A DNA stretch of 64,000 bases from the NCBI GenBank assembly GCA_019925795.1, contig CM034312.1:26315914-26379913 (forward strand), in the 5' to 3' direction. The notes under the pieces were generated by a model. That model saw only the letters and a list, made by a program, of their open reading frames with translations. It was not told where the DNA came from and did not search any database. The DNA comes from Dendrobium chrysotoxum. Taxonomy: Eukaryota; Streptophyta; Magnoliopsida; Asparagales; Orchidaceae. Each line of letters begins with the position of its first letter. Positions within the stretch are counted from its first letter, which is position 1. The position numbers and the translations under genes are program-made. Positions 33,860 to 45,493 of this stretch are shown here, piece after piece.

Positions 33860-35036
33860 AGATTTAGGTATGACTGAACCAAATCTAGATGAGGACAATC
33901 CTAGACCACTTATGGAGTATATCGATCATGTAGTAGAAGGAATTCATCGGAGTATTAATAAACCTACTATCCAGGCTAATAACTTTGAGCTAAAACCTAT
34001 CATAATTCAAATGATTTAAAATTTAAAGTTTGTGGGAACTTCTATTGAGGATCCCAACCTATATTTAGCTAGCTTCTTAGAAATATGCATAACATTCAAG
34101 TATGAAAGTCTCAATGATGATGCTATTAAGCTTTGATTGTTCTCATTTTCTTTAGAGGACAAAATTAGGGTGTGGTTGAATTCCTTGCCCCTTGGCTCCA
34201 TAATCACTTAGGATGTGTTAACACATAAGTTCTTAACAACATACTTTTCACCTTCTAAAACTTCCAAGCTTAGGAATGATATAACTTCTTTTTCCTAGTT
34301 TGATGGAGAGTCAAATTATGAGAGTTAGGAAAGATTTAAGGAGATGTTTAGAAAGTGCCTTCAACATGCTTTGTTGGATTATTTGGCTATTTAGACTTTC
34401 TATAATGGGCTTGTAGGATCCCTTATATCAATAATTGATGTAACAGCTAGATGATCTTTAATGCCTAAACTTTTTGATGAGGACTATACATTAATTGAGA
34501 AAATGACAAAAAATAATTTTTAGTAACCTTTTGATAGGGTGAATCCTAAGAGAATAGCTAGTGTTTAAAAGTCAAATGCTTTATTAATTTTTACTGCTCA
34601 GGTAGCTTCCATGTCAAAAAATTTGAATAATTTTAGAGTTAGTCTAAATTCAGGATCACCTATGCAATTAGAAGAGTATGATTTGAATTATGTTTGTGAG
34701 AATAATGCTTAAGAGATGAAAATTATGAATTTGATTGAATGATAAAATAATCCCTATTTCAATACTTATAACTCAAGTCTGAGGAACCACCCCAATTTTA
34801 GATGGTTCCATAATAGTAATTGTGGTAACAATTAATGGAATACATGTAAATTAAATCAAGGAGAAAATTGGATAAATCCTTAGCAATCTCTATTGAATCC
34901 TAGACCTTCTTATCTCCTAGGTTTTAATTAGAATAAACAATTCAAAGATAGAAAGACACATTTGGAAGATGTAGTAATTCAGTTGGAAACTCAATTATAA
35001 AATCAAGCTACTTTAATTAAGAACTTGTGAGATTTG
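33860..35036 (+). pseudogene. Athila/Tat gag, broken
   Basis: Frame-conserved but stop-ridden gag: FELKPIIIQMI, then FVGTSIEDPNLYLASFLEIC, DDAIKL-LFSFSLEDKIRVWL, NSLPLGSIIT, FKEMFRKCLQHAL, TFYNGL and, near the end, NTYN...RNHPNFRW. This is the retrotransposon gag domain of Athila-type elements. Many stops are TAG/TAA where Gln or Trp is expected. Confidence 0.85.
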
Positions 35037-35045
35037 GGCAATCAG

Positions 35046-35939
35046 TCTTTATATGTCCTGGCTTTCTGTATTCATAGCAAATGACTTCATTAAAAACTTT
35101 TAGATTTCTAATAAACTTACCTTTATTCCAATGCTGATGTCATCGTTGCTTCCTCTTAAGAAAACTTTTGAATTGCCTAGTCATGACTGCAATATCTTCT
35201 TCATCCTCAGGCATTGACTGATCACTCTCTGAATCCTCAACTCTCAAGGCTATATTCTTTTCTTTTTATTTACCAAATGCATCAATCTGTCTTTGATTCA
35301 CTCCTTACTCATAAGTAATTAATGATCCAAGCAGATTGTCAATAGAATATATATTCAGATCTTTTGATTCTGTTATGGCAGTTATATTTGCATCATAAGC
35401 AATAGGTAAACAGCGTAGGATTTTATTGAAATAGTTAGTTCTCTACCTAAAGCATGCAATGAGGTAATAATCTGAGTAAAACATGTATACATATCAGAAA
35501 TTGACTCATTCGATTTCATGCAAAATAGTTTATAGTTGTGTAATAAAATATTCAACCTGGATTGTTTCACCTCATTTGTCCCTTCAAAAGTTATGCAAAG
35601 TCTATCACAAATTTCTTTTCCAATTTTGTAAGTTGAAACACACATATAGTCTTCTGATTTCAATGTACAGAAAGAAATTATTTAAACATTTTATATTTAG
35701 TTGTGCTAATTCTCTTTCTTCTAAATTCCAATCAATAAATGGTGTTTCAACTCTAATGCCATCAATAATTCTAGTAGGTGTTGTATAGCGTTCCTATACT
35801 AACATCCACATGCAATAATCAAGTGATTGCAGAAAGTAAATAAGCTAGTTTTCTAAAAATAAAAAGGAATGTTATCGAATAAAGGTGGTCTAGTGATTGA
35901 ATATCCTTCAACAATATTTTGGTTTGCAAAATTAGCCAT
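35046..35939 (-). pseudogene. M1 gag fragment
   Basis: Starts at the ATG at 35939 (MANFANQNIVEGYS). It carries the copia gag core, SEDYMCVSTYKIGKEICDRL with ITFEGTNEVKQSRLNILLH (open from 35663 to 35382), and reaches the CCHC knuckle (CYEYRKPGHIK) where it is cut. The second Cys of the knuckle is Tyr. Several stops. Confidence 0.85.
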
Positions 35940-35984
35940 GATCATTTTTCAAAAGGTAATCTAAACCTTAATTTTTAAAATTTA

Positions 35985-35995
35985 CTCTGATACCA
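35985..35995 (-). other. Primer binding site of M1
   Basis: TGGTATCAGAG on the minus strand, two bases after the LTR end ...CTTTCA: a perfect initiator tRNA-Met type site. Confidence 0.85.
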
Positions 35996-35997
35996 TT

Positions 35998-36363
35998 TGA
36001 AAGTTTGTGTAGGTTGTTATACCAAATAGAACTATCCCAAGGCTAACCAAGAGGGGAGGTACATTGGTTATTTAAAAATTTCTTCAATTTTTGAAAACCT
36101 TTTTAGAAATTTAAATCTACGATCCTCTAATATGCTGTTGCTTAATGAAATAATTATCATAAAAAATTTCAACCATAAAGATTTAAATGCAGAAAATAAA
36201 AATGCAGAAAATTAAATAACACAAGAAGAACACCAGATTTTATAGTGGTTCGATCAAACTCGACCTACATCCACTCCATGGAGACTCCTTCTCCAGGTAT
36301 TGCCCTAAACAATAGTGACTCTCATTTTGCCCAAATAGCAAGGCGGAGAAGCCCTTACAAACT
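35998..36363 (-). repeat. M1 5' LTR, 3' part
   Basis: Ends ...CTTTCA on the minus strand. It contains the conserved GGTTAGCCTTGGGA block and the leader segment up to GCAAGGCGGAGAAGCC, then breaks at the P1 insertion and continues at 56766. Confidence 0.85.
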
Positions 36364-37816
36364 TGTTGCAAATGTTCTGTAATTTTTTGATGATTTCAAA
36401 ATATTATTATTCTGATTTTATTATTGTTTCTCCTAACATACATTAGATATATTTCTATTTGTTTTTGTGTGTACTAATATTTCAGAAAAATCATACTCCA
36501 GACTACTGAAGACTTCAAGACATAGTAGAATAGGATTTCATGTAATGATGTCAGTAAATTTTTATTTTCTTGAGTTTGAGTGAGTGTGATTATAATTGGG
36601 TAACTGTGCACACACACATAGGGGGAGGGAGCTAAAATTAAAACTAAAATTTTTTTCTTAACCCTATTCGTACTATACAATCTCAGTTTGTACAGATGAC
36701 TGACAGCAAAATCTGGTTCATACCAGATCATCCAGATGAAATTGAACTGTTCGTCCAGACAAACTAAAATCATACAAACGACTGACAGTATGAAATCTGG
36801 TTCATACGAGATCATCCAGATGAACATGAACTATTCGTCCAGATGAATTAAAATTGTACAGACTACTGACAGTGTACAAAAAATGCATCATATAATATCG
36901 TCCAGACGAACTTGAACTATTCGTACAGACGATCTAAAAATCATACAGATGATTTACAGTGTACGAAATGAGGTTCATACCAAATTGTCCCATGATTTTT
37001 GAACTGTTCGTACAAATAATCCAAGATCATACTTTACAATATGAGGCCATTTATCTTGTAATTTTTAATTTTTGGATGATTTTTCATGTCTTTTTTATTT
37101 AAGGAGTCCAAAAGACTGTTACTAAAACCTTTTCTTTGAAATTTCTCTTGAGTGTGGCTTTTAAGAGTGTGATTGAGAGAGATCTTATGATTGGAGAGTG
37201 AGAGATTAAGTGAAAGGGAATTGTGAGGGATTCACAAGATTGCCCAAAGTGAAGATCTCTTTATTCTTCTTCTAATTTCATCACAACTTCTTTAAAGTCA
37301 CTGAAGTGGGGATCTTCAAGATTGGATCAAGGTTCTCTGCCTTCACCGGGAGGGTAAAAAAGGATGTTGGGTACTCTACCTTCACCAGGAGGTGAAAAAG
37401 AATGTTGGGTTCTCTATCTTCACCAGGAGGATGAAAAAGGACTAGTTCGTATGCTACCATCACTTGGAGGGTGTAAAAGGCATCAGTTCTCTACCGCACC
37501 GGGTTGGTTGAAGATAGTTTGTAAAGGCTTCTCCATCTTGTTATGTGGGCAAAAGGAGAGACACTATTAAAATTTAGTGTTCTTCTTTTACTTTTTATTT
37601 TTCTATTTTAAATCTTATGGTTGAAAAATTATTTATTAAAATTAATTTTTAAAAATCAACTGTATATTTGTGTAGTAGTAATTCGGGTTTCATAAAGTTT
37701 AAAAAAGGTTTCCCAAAATCCAAGAATTTTTTTTAAAATTACCAATCCACCCCCCCCCCCCTTTTAGTTAGCCTTGGGACTGTTCTATTAGGTCTAACAA
37801 CCTACACGAACTTTCA
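36364..37816 (+). repeat. P1 5' LTR with U3 tandem repeats and leader repeats
   Basis: Starts TGTTGCAAATG and ends ACTTTCA. U3 (about 36690-37030) has four units of about 80-90 bp built on GGTTCATAC, then AGATCATCCAGATGAA, then GAACTRTTCGTCCAGAC. The downstream leader has about four 40-bp repeats (37331-37480) of GGTTCTCTGCCTTCACC. A run of 12 C lies at about 37749 near the end. Confidence 0.9.
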
Positions 37817-37818
37817 AG

Positions 37819-37829
37819 TGATATCATAG
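37819..37829 (+). other. Primer binding site of P1, mutated
   Basis: TGATATCATAG, two G-to-A changes from TGGTATCAGAG, in the expected place two bases after the LTR. Confidence 0.7.
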
Positions 37830-37874
37830 CCTATTTCAAAAATTAAACTTTAGACTAATTTTTGAAAATCGATC

Positions 37875-39626
37875 ATGGCTAATTTTTGAAACTGAAATAC
37901 TGCTGAAGGCTATTTGATAACTAGACCACCTTTATTTGATAATGTTCCGTTTAATTTTTAGAAAATTTGCATGTATACTTTCTGCAATCACTTGACTATC
38001 GCATGTAGATGTTAGTAAAGGAAGGCTATACTGCACCTACTAGAATTGTTGGTGGCATTAGGGTTGAAACATCATTTACTGATTAGACTTTATTGGAAAG
38101 AGACTTAGCACAGTTAAATGCCAAATGTTTAAATAGTTTCTTCTATGCCTTGAAATTTGAGGATTGCATGCATGTTTCAACTTGTAAAATTATAAAAGAA
38201 ATATGGGATAAACTTTGCATAACTTATGAAGGGACAAACGAGGTGAAATAATCCAGGTTGAATATTTTACTACGTGACTATAAATTATTTCGCATGAAAT
38301 CAAATGAGTCCATTTCTAATATGTACACACATTTTACTCAGATTGTAACCTCGTTCCATTCTATAGGTAGAGAACTAACTAACTCTAAAAAGTCAATAAA
38401 ATCCTACGTTGTTTACCTACTACTTATGATGCAAAGATAACTATCATAACCGAATCAAAAGACTTGAATGTATATTCTATAGATAATCTTCTTGGATCAC
38501 TAATTACTTATGAGAAAGGAGTGAATCAAAGACTGATTGATGCAGGTGACAAGCAGAAGGAGAAGAATATTGCATTGAAAGTGGATGATTCAAAAAGTTA
38601 TCAACCAATGCCTGAAGATGAAGAGGATATCACACTCATGACTAGGCAATTCAAAAGTTTCCTGAGAAGAAAACAAAGGAGATGTTAGCATTGGAACAAG
38701 GGTAAGTTCAATAAGAATGCAAAAATTCTTAATGACGTCATTTGTTATGAATGCAGGAAGCCTGGACATATTAAGATCATTTGCCCAAATCTTAAAGCTA
38801 ATCCTAACAAGGAGAAACTTGAGGAGAAAACCAATGTCAGGAAGGGCAAGAAAAGAATGTAGAGAGCTTTCTGGGCTGACTCAGCTTCAGACTCATCAAA
38901 AACAGCAACAGAAGAGGAAGTCACAAATTTATGCTTGATGGCAGACAATCTTGATCATTCAAATTAAGATTAGGTATGTGACCTATCTTATGAAAAACTA
39001 TTTAAAGTTTCTGAGAGAATCCATACTGCATATATGAAACTCAAAAAATTGCATGCTAATCTTAACCTTGAGCATTTGAATTTATAAAAAGAATATGAAA
39101 GTCTTAGGAAAGATCATGCAGACATAGATAGCAACCACATGACTTTATTAGATGAATTCGATGATTTGAATAAGAAGCATGAATAATTGAAAATATTGTA
39201 TAGTGAGCTTGAAATGATTTTAATATTTTTATGGGTGAAGCTGAACATAAGGAAATTTATTTGAAAATTGAAAATTTGATTTTAAAAAATGCAAACTTAT
39301 ATCTAGAAATAAAAATGAAGGCTATTATGGAAAATAGACTGACTCCCACACTTGAACAATTTTATAAGTCTCAATAAAAGCTCATAAGTTCAAAACCTAG
39401 GAAGAAACATTATAATTCATATAGATTAATAAATCTTTTTCCTGGTATGAAATGTTTTTCATGTGGAATGTTAGGACACATATCCCACACTTATATTATT
39501 CATAGTAGAACACATTTATTGTGGAGAGCTAAGATGCATCAAACACAACATATCAAACATGCATCTGGTTTATCATTGCCAAAAGGTGAACTCTAATTTA
39601 TTTGAGTTTCCAAGACTAACATTTAA
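37875..39626 (+). pseudogene. P1 gag, broken
   Basis: The ATG at 37875 is followed by an early frameshift (an extra T). Recognisable parts: the copia gag core (NILLRDYKLFRMKSNESISNMY at about 38260), YSIDNLLGSLITYEKG, an intact CCHC knuckle (CYECRKPGHIKIIC, about 38750), a coiled-coil-rich region (39000-39300) and a second knuckle CFSCGMLGHISHTY (about 39450) whose last Cys is Tyr. It stops with TAA at 39624-39626. The long gag with coiled coil fits Sireviruses. Confidence 0.88.
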
Positions 39627-39637
39627 TATTTTTGTAG

Positions 39638-40834
39638 AAATATTCTCATACAAGATCTCGTGAGAGTATTTGGTATCTGGATAGCAGATGTTTGAAACAT
39701 ATGACTAGAGATACGAATAACACTGGAAGCCAGGAATAGAGGCAAGGTAATACTGGGAGATAATACCACTAGGAGAGTGGTAGGTACATGTATGATTGGA
39801 AATAAGAATAATTTCTTTATAAAAATATATTATTGGTAGAAGGCTTAAAACACAACTTGCTAAGTATTAGTCAGCTTTATGATAAGGGTTTTAATATAAA
39901 ATTTTTACCTACAAGTTGTATTATAAGCCAAAATGGAATTAATATGTTGCATAGAAATAGGGTAAATAATATTTACATGCTTAATTTAAATTATATTAAA
40001 TCTTCTAATACTTTTTGTCTTAAAACTATCTCTGATGAATCTTGGTTATGACATAGAAGATTTTATCATGCAAGCATGAAAAATCTTAGGAAGATTACCC
40101 AGAAAGAATTAGTTAGAGGCATACCCAAAATAGGCTTAATATATGATCACCTATATGATACATACCAATTAAAAAAATAAGTCAAATCCTCCTTTCATTC
40201 AACTAAGGATCTTAGAATTAGCAAACCATTAGAAGTCGTTCATATGGATCTTTTTGGACTGGTTGGCTCTGTAAGTCTAGGAGGAAAAGTTTATGGGTAT
40301 ATTATTCTTGATGATTATTCAAGATTCACTTGGATTAGATTTTTATCACATAAGAGTGAATCATTTGATGGGTTTAGAAATTTTTCTACTTAGATTCAGA
40401 GGAAGCTAGGTTGTGAAATTCTTATAATTCAAAGTGATCATGGAGGAGAATTTGAAAATAAAAATTTTGAAGTTTTCTATAAAGAGCAATGAATAGATCA
40501 CAACGTTTTAGCTCCTAGGACCTCTCAACAGAATGAGATTGTTGAAATAAAGAACAGAATATTAATGGAAGTCGCAAGAGCCATGTTGGCTAAATATTCA
40601 CTTCCTAAATATTTTTGGGCTGAAGTGATTAGTACAGCTTATTATGTTCAGAATAGGGTAAACCTTAGATCTATATTGAATAAGACACCCTTTGAACTTC
40701 TTAAAGGAAGAACACCTAACCTCTCACATCAACATGTCTTTGGATGTAAGGTATTTATTCATAACAATGGTAAACTCTTTTAGGAAAATTTGATCTTAAA
40801 TCAGATGAAAGAATTTTTCTAGGATACTCTAGTA
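39638..40834 (+). pseudogene. P1 protease and integrase, broken by stops and by M2
   Basis: Protease site WYLDSRCLKHM (DSG changed to DSR). Then the integrase HHCC region with stops, LEVVHMDLFG, the second catalytic region QSDHGGEFEN, and RAMLAKYSLPKYFWAEV in the open stretch 40565-40783. The reading is interrupted at FLGYSS by the M2 insertion (target TAGTA, 40830-40834) and resumes at 50370 with IGKSYRVFNKR. Confidence 0.88.
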
Positions 40835-42429
40835 TGAAAGTTCGATAGGGATGTTAAGCCCTAGTGAACTAGTCCCGAGGCTAACCAAGAGGGGGGGGGT
40901 GAATTGGTTATTTAAAAATTTCACGAGGAACAGAAAAATCTTTTCGATACTTTGCAGCAGAAACAAGTAAACAAGAATGAAAAGATCAATCACAGATATT
41001 CACCCAAGCAGTTAATATCAGAAAAGTAAAGTGCAGAACATAATCAGAAAAGCAAACCAGATTTTATAGTGGTTCGATCAACTTGACCTACGTCCACTCC
41101 CCGGAGCCTCTCCTCTGGGTATTGCACTAAACAAAAAGTGTCTATCCTTTTGCTCCCACAGCAAGGTGGAGAAGCCTGTACAAAACCTTCTTTTCAGCAC
41201 ACGGTGAGGTAGAGAACCCGACCTCATTTTGCTTCCACCTAAAGCGGGCAGAGAACCCCAGATCTTCTTGCGAATGATCCTCCCATAATGAACACCAACT
41301 AGACTAAAGACGAAGAGCGGAGAAGACGACTCTGATCCGTGCTTGGAGCAACCTTAGTGAATCCCTCACTAACTCCCCCTCACAAGATCCTCTCTCTCTC
41401 CCAAACTCTCTCTCTCTCTCTAGGGTTTCTCTGGGAAGGAAAGTGGCAAAAGATTTTTCTTATTTCAAGAAAAAGTTCTTTTATAGGAGGGCTCAAAATT
41501 TGCCCTAAATCTCAACTGGTCAGCCAAGATTGTCCAGGACGATCGATCGTCCTGTACGATCAATTCAAAATCAACTGATTCAGCCTGGATGATCTGGCTC
41601 TTCTAGACGATCAGTTCAAAAAATTATTCATATCATCCCGTATGATTTTGCAATCGTCCGGGATGATTAGTGTAAATCGAGGAATATCATCCAGAAGACA
41701 GTTCGGGTCGTCCAGAGCAAACTGTGCTGGATGACCAAAAAATGACTTGATCGTCCAGGACGATACGGGTATCGTCCTGTATGATTAGTTCAAAAAGTGC
41801 CAAAATCGTCCTGAGCACAGTTCGGGTCGTACAGCTGAAATGCACTAAACGATTATGATCGTCCAGGATGATATGATCGTATCAATCAAATATAAATTGC
41901 TTTTATTAATTACCAGATTAATTTAGGCATGATTGTACTGAATCGTCCAGGATAATACACGTATCGTCCGGGACGATCAGACCAAATAACTTAAAATAAA
42001 AACTTGCCTAACTTGATCTAGCGGCTGAGAATTTCTGATTTGAGCATATCGTCCCGTATGATCCAAAGATCATCCAGGATGATCTGCTTAATCAGGCCCT
42101 CTTAACTTGGTCGCCCTATTTAGGGTTTTTATTTTTACTAGATTGTCCATGACGATGTGACTATTATCCAGGACGATCTGAACAAAAATTTGAACAGAAA
42201 CTTTAATTCACTCAAGCTCTCCTCATGAGTGTGTGTGTGCAAGGTTACATAGCTAGGGGATCAGTTACATTACAATTGACTCAATAAAAAGAAAAATAGT
42301 ACATTGGACACACTTGGACTCGATCTTGAGTTGGCTTGAGTTGCTTGTGATCTTTTGTGCCTGAAACGGGTTAGCGAAGCAAAACATAATAGAGGCATAT
42401 TTGTCATCATCAAAACCAGATTTGCAAAA
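40835..42429 (-). repeat. M2 3' LTR
   Basis: Nearly identical to 48754-50364; differences are mostly C/T or G/A, plus small indels (for example the G-run near 40892). Its U3 (41500-42190) is packed with imperfect palindromes of the ATCGTCC-GGACGAT type. Confidence 0.93.
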
Positions 42430-42446
42430 ATCTCCCCCTTTTTGAT
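42430..42446 (-). other. Polypurine tract of M2, with a second tract at 42577-42590
   Basis: AAAAAGGGGGAGAT lies directly upstream of the 3' LTR on the minus strand. A second AAAAGGGGGAGTTA lies about 145 bp further upstream. Repeated polypurine tracts are a Sirevirus habit. Confidence 0.8.
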
Positions 42447-43818
42447 GATGGCAAATATTTGTATATTAGTCTGAAAAATAACTAGAAGATCGAAAAATAA
42501 TTTTTTCAAATTTTCATTTAACAACCAAGCTAATACAGGAAACATAACACATAACAATACTAGAAACAACTACAACTAACTCCCCCTTTTGACATCACAA
42601 AAAGGAGGAGGGTAAACAGAAATACTAAAACATCAGTACAAAATAGAAAAGAAAACAACTACAAAATAGAATTCTCCCTTGATTTTCGATCAAGAAACCA
42701 ATAAGAAGACGATTGACAGCGCTGAAATCCAGAAAAGGTTGGAAAAATCGACTTTCGTAACTCCGACCCCGGGCACCTTATCGATGCAAACCTCTTTCAA
42801 AACAAAAATCCAATTCAGAAGAAAAGAAATTAGATTCGAAATGAGATCCTTTCAAGCCTCGTTCCAGAAAAATATCTGATATAATAGTGTTATAAAGTAA
42901 GGAATCAGAAATCAGGATTTCCAAACTCAAGCTTTTGAAAATATTAAGTGGCGCACAGATTTTTCTAAGACATTTAACAATCTGAAAGTGAAGAAAGCTT
43001 GGTTTGAGCTCATTTTGTGCCTCTTTTTTAATTTGGTTGGCACTTTACGCATCGTTTCATTTTTGATACACTTTGTGTATCCAATTTGGCAATTTCGCAT
43101 CTTTTCAGTTTTGGGCTCATTTTTTGCCTCTTTTTCAATTTATTTGGCGCACTGCGCTTCTTTTGTAAGCTTTCTCCTTTTCATAATCATTAAAGAGTCT
43201 CAGCTGTTAAGTTATCTTACAGACATAGGAGATGACTCTCCACAATAAGGAATAATGATTCACAAAACAAAAGCCATACATTATATGATAACTGCAATCA
43301 CTTGGTTTAGAAAATCATAATAGTGACTCAAGACTTTGAAAATACTATTCATATGAGGTAGATTACTGTAGGAAGATAAAATAAATCTCTATTTCAAAAA
43401 CTAATATTTTAATTTTGAAAAAGATTTTTATCCAAAAGAAACCATACACCAGTAAAGGAGTTAGAGGAAGAGAGGCAATCATCAATATTTCTTCCATTTA
43501 ACAGATCCAGTGGAATCAATCACTACTTACAAGCTTTCAGATAAAATAAGGCAAAACTCTTAGTCAGAAATCCATTTTTTTTATTTTCAAACACATAAGA
43601 CAGTAGATAAACGAGATGAATCAGTAAATAAAATAGGTAAAAACTAAACCATATCAAAATAAATACTCAAATTAAATTGACATTAAAGCTAAAACAAAAA
43701 ATAGAAGAATAAAAACTAAAAACAACTGAAGGAAAATAATCAAATCAAATAACTAAAAAACTAACTAACAGAAAATAGAATAACAATCAGAATAATCAGA
43801 AATCAGCAGTCATCAGAA
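42447..43818 (-). other. M2 region between pol and the 3' LTR
   Basis: No credible ORF in the sense direction, unlike P1, which has a third ORF here. 43010-43170 holds two diverged repeats of about 105 bp on the minus strand, with AAAAAGAGGC(A)AAAAATGAG and GATGCG-AA-TGCCAA words. The same words recur in P1 at about 54310-54490, so this is family-specific non-coding sequence. Confidence 0.6.
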
Positions 43819-44198
43819 TCAAGCAATTATATCAATCACTCCTAATTTAGTTCTCAAAATGCTGAATGAGTCAAAGGCCAGTAGTTTAGTGAATATGTCT
43901 GCCAGTTGATTTTTAGTTGCTACATGATGTAGCTCAATGTCCCCTTTTGTAACATGGTCCCTAATAAAGTGATGCCTTATATCAATGTGTTTGGTCCTAG
44001 AATGTTGGATTCTATTCTTAGAGATGCAGATGGCACTAGTATTATCACCCAGAACAGAAATTGTTCCAACAGGTAAACCTAAATCCAAAACTTGTTGCTT
44101 TAACCAAAAAACTTGGGCCACACAACTCCCTAAGGCAATGTACTCAGCTTCAGCAGTGGAAAGTGCAACTGAGTTCTATTTTCTACTGGACCAGGAGA
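43819..44198 (-). pseudogene. M2 RNase H (C-terminal part of pol)
   Basis: Open from 44121 to 43819. Reads SLVSWSSRK, a stop, then LSTAEAEYIALGSCVAQVFWLK, GDNTSAICISKNRIQHSRTKH, IDIRHHFIRDHV and QLADIFTK. These are the usual copia RNase H motifs, ending at its natural C-terminus. Confidence 0.9.
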
Positions 44199-45479
44199 CT
44201 AATGACTGTCTATGAATTGACAAGTCCCAGAAGTGCTCTTTCTATCCACCCTACACCCCGCAAAGTTAGAATCAGAATATCCAATGATCTCAAAAGAGGT
44301 GTTGTGCCTAGGGTACCAGATTCCTAGGTTTGGGGTCCCTAAAAGATATCTAAGAATTCTCTTAACAGCAGTCAGGTGGGACTCTTTAGGATCAGCCTGA
44401 AACCTAGCACAAAGACAGACACTAAACATGATATCAGGTCGGCTAGCAGTTAGGTAAAGCAGTGATCCTATTTTTCCTCTATACTTCTTCTGATCAACAG
44501 ATTTTCCACTTGAATCCTTATCAAACTGACCAGAGGAGCTCATGGGAGTATTGATTGGCTTGGCTTTGTCCATTTCATATTTCTTCAAAATATCCTTAGT
44601 GTATTTAGATTGATTGAGAAAGGTTCCATCATCCGTTTATCTTATGCTAAACCCCAAAAAGTAGAACAATTCTCCCATCATACTCATCTCAAACTCCTTA
44701 CTCATTATTTTAGAAAACTCATCACATAAATATTTATCAGAAGATCCAAAAATTATATCATCAACATAAATCTAGACAATGATTAAGTCATCTCCTAATT
44801 TCCTCAAAAAAAGGGTGGTGTCTACGCTCCCCTTAACAAACTCTCTTTCTAACAAGAATGTGCTAAGCCTCTCATACCAAGCTCTAGGTGCCTGTTTCAA
44901 TCCATATAAGGCCTTTTTTAATTTGTAAATATGATTCGGATATTGGGAACTCTCAAAACCTGGGGGTTATTCTACAAAAATATCCTCTTTTATTACCCCA
45001 TTTAAAAAGGCACTCTTGACATCCATTTGAAACAGCTTAAATCCCTTATAACAGGCAAAGGCTAGTAGCACTCTAATGGCTTCTAATCTAGCTACAGGGG
45101 CAAAGGTCTCCTCAAAGTCAATCCCTTCAATCTGATTATACCCCTTAGCCACCAATCTTGCCTTATTCCTCACTACCACAAGAGAATCATTCATCTTATT
45201 CTTAAAGACCGACTTGGTTCCCATAATACATTGATTTCTAGGTCTTTCTACTAACTCCCAAACATCATTCCTTACAAATTGATTCAATTCTTCCTGCATA
45301 GCTAAAATCCAAAATTTATCCGAGAGGGCTTGATTGATGTTGGTGGGTTCAGTCATTGAGATAAAGGCAGAATGGTTTACTTCCTTCCTAAGTCCATGCC
45401 TAGTCCTAACACCTTCAGAAGGGTCTCCTAAGATCAGTTCTTTAGGATGACTCGAAGAATATCTCCAATCTTTAGGCAA
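44199..45479 (-). pseudogene. M2 reverse transcriptase, three in-frame stops
   Basis: Open from 45479 to 44967 (WILAMQEELNQF, KARLVAKGYNQ, DFEETFAPVARLEAIRVLLA, FKLFQMDVKSAFLNG). A TAA at 44967-44969 sits where Gln is expected before PPGF. A TAG at 44772-44774 lies just before the catalytic box IYVDDIIFG (44757-44768). Another break lies near 44640 (SIR-stop-TDD), and the C-terminal part is open from 44588 (YEMDKAKPINTPMSS to GTCQFI). The catalytic aspartates are intact. Confidence 0.9.
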
Positions 45480-45493
45480 CGTGGTTTGAGGTT

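Larger units (their letters stand above)
33160..35045 (+). mobile_element. Athila/Tat-like gypsy remnant, 5' end
   Basis: An LTR tail ending CCCCTATCA at 33569, a decayed primer site (33576-33594) and a gag pseudogene follow in order on the plus strand. Everything after gag is lost at the junction with copia element M1 near 35046. Confidence 0.75.
35046..36363 (-). mobile_element. Copia element M1 (Sirevirus-like), right-hand gag and LTR part
   Basis: Minus-strand gag (35939-35046), primer site and the 3' part of the 5' LTR (35998-36363). The LTR resumes at 56766 after the P1 insertion. The left end is truncated within the gag zinc knuckle against Athila gag, so pol and the 3' LTR are lost. 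Confidence 0.85.

Noticed and set aside
36359..36363. AAACT / TACTT as a target duplication of P1
   Set aside because: Only a partial match. The nesting of P1 in M1 rests on the continuing LTR sequence instead.
42988..43248. 86-codon plus-strand ORF with membrane-like segments
   Set aside because: It is antisense to the M2 non-coding 3' repeats and, again, T-rich sequence mimics a hydrophobic protein.
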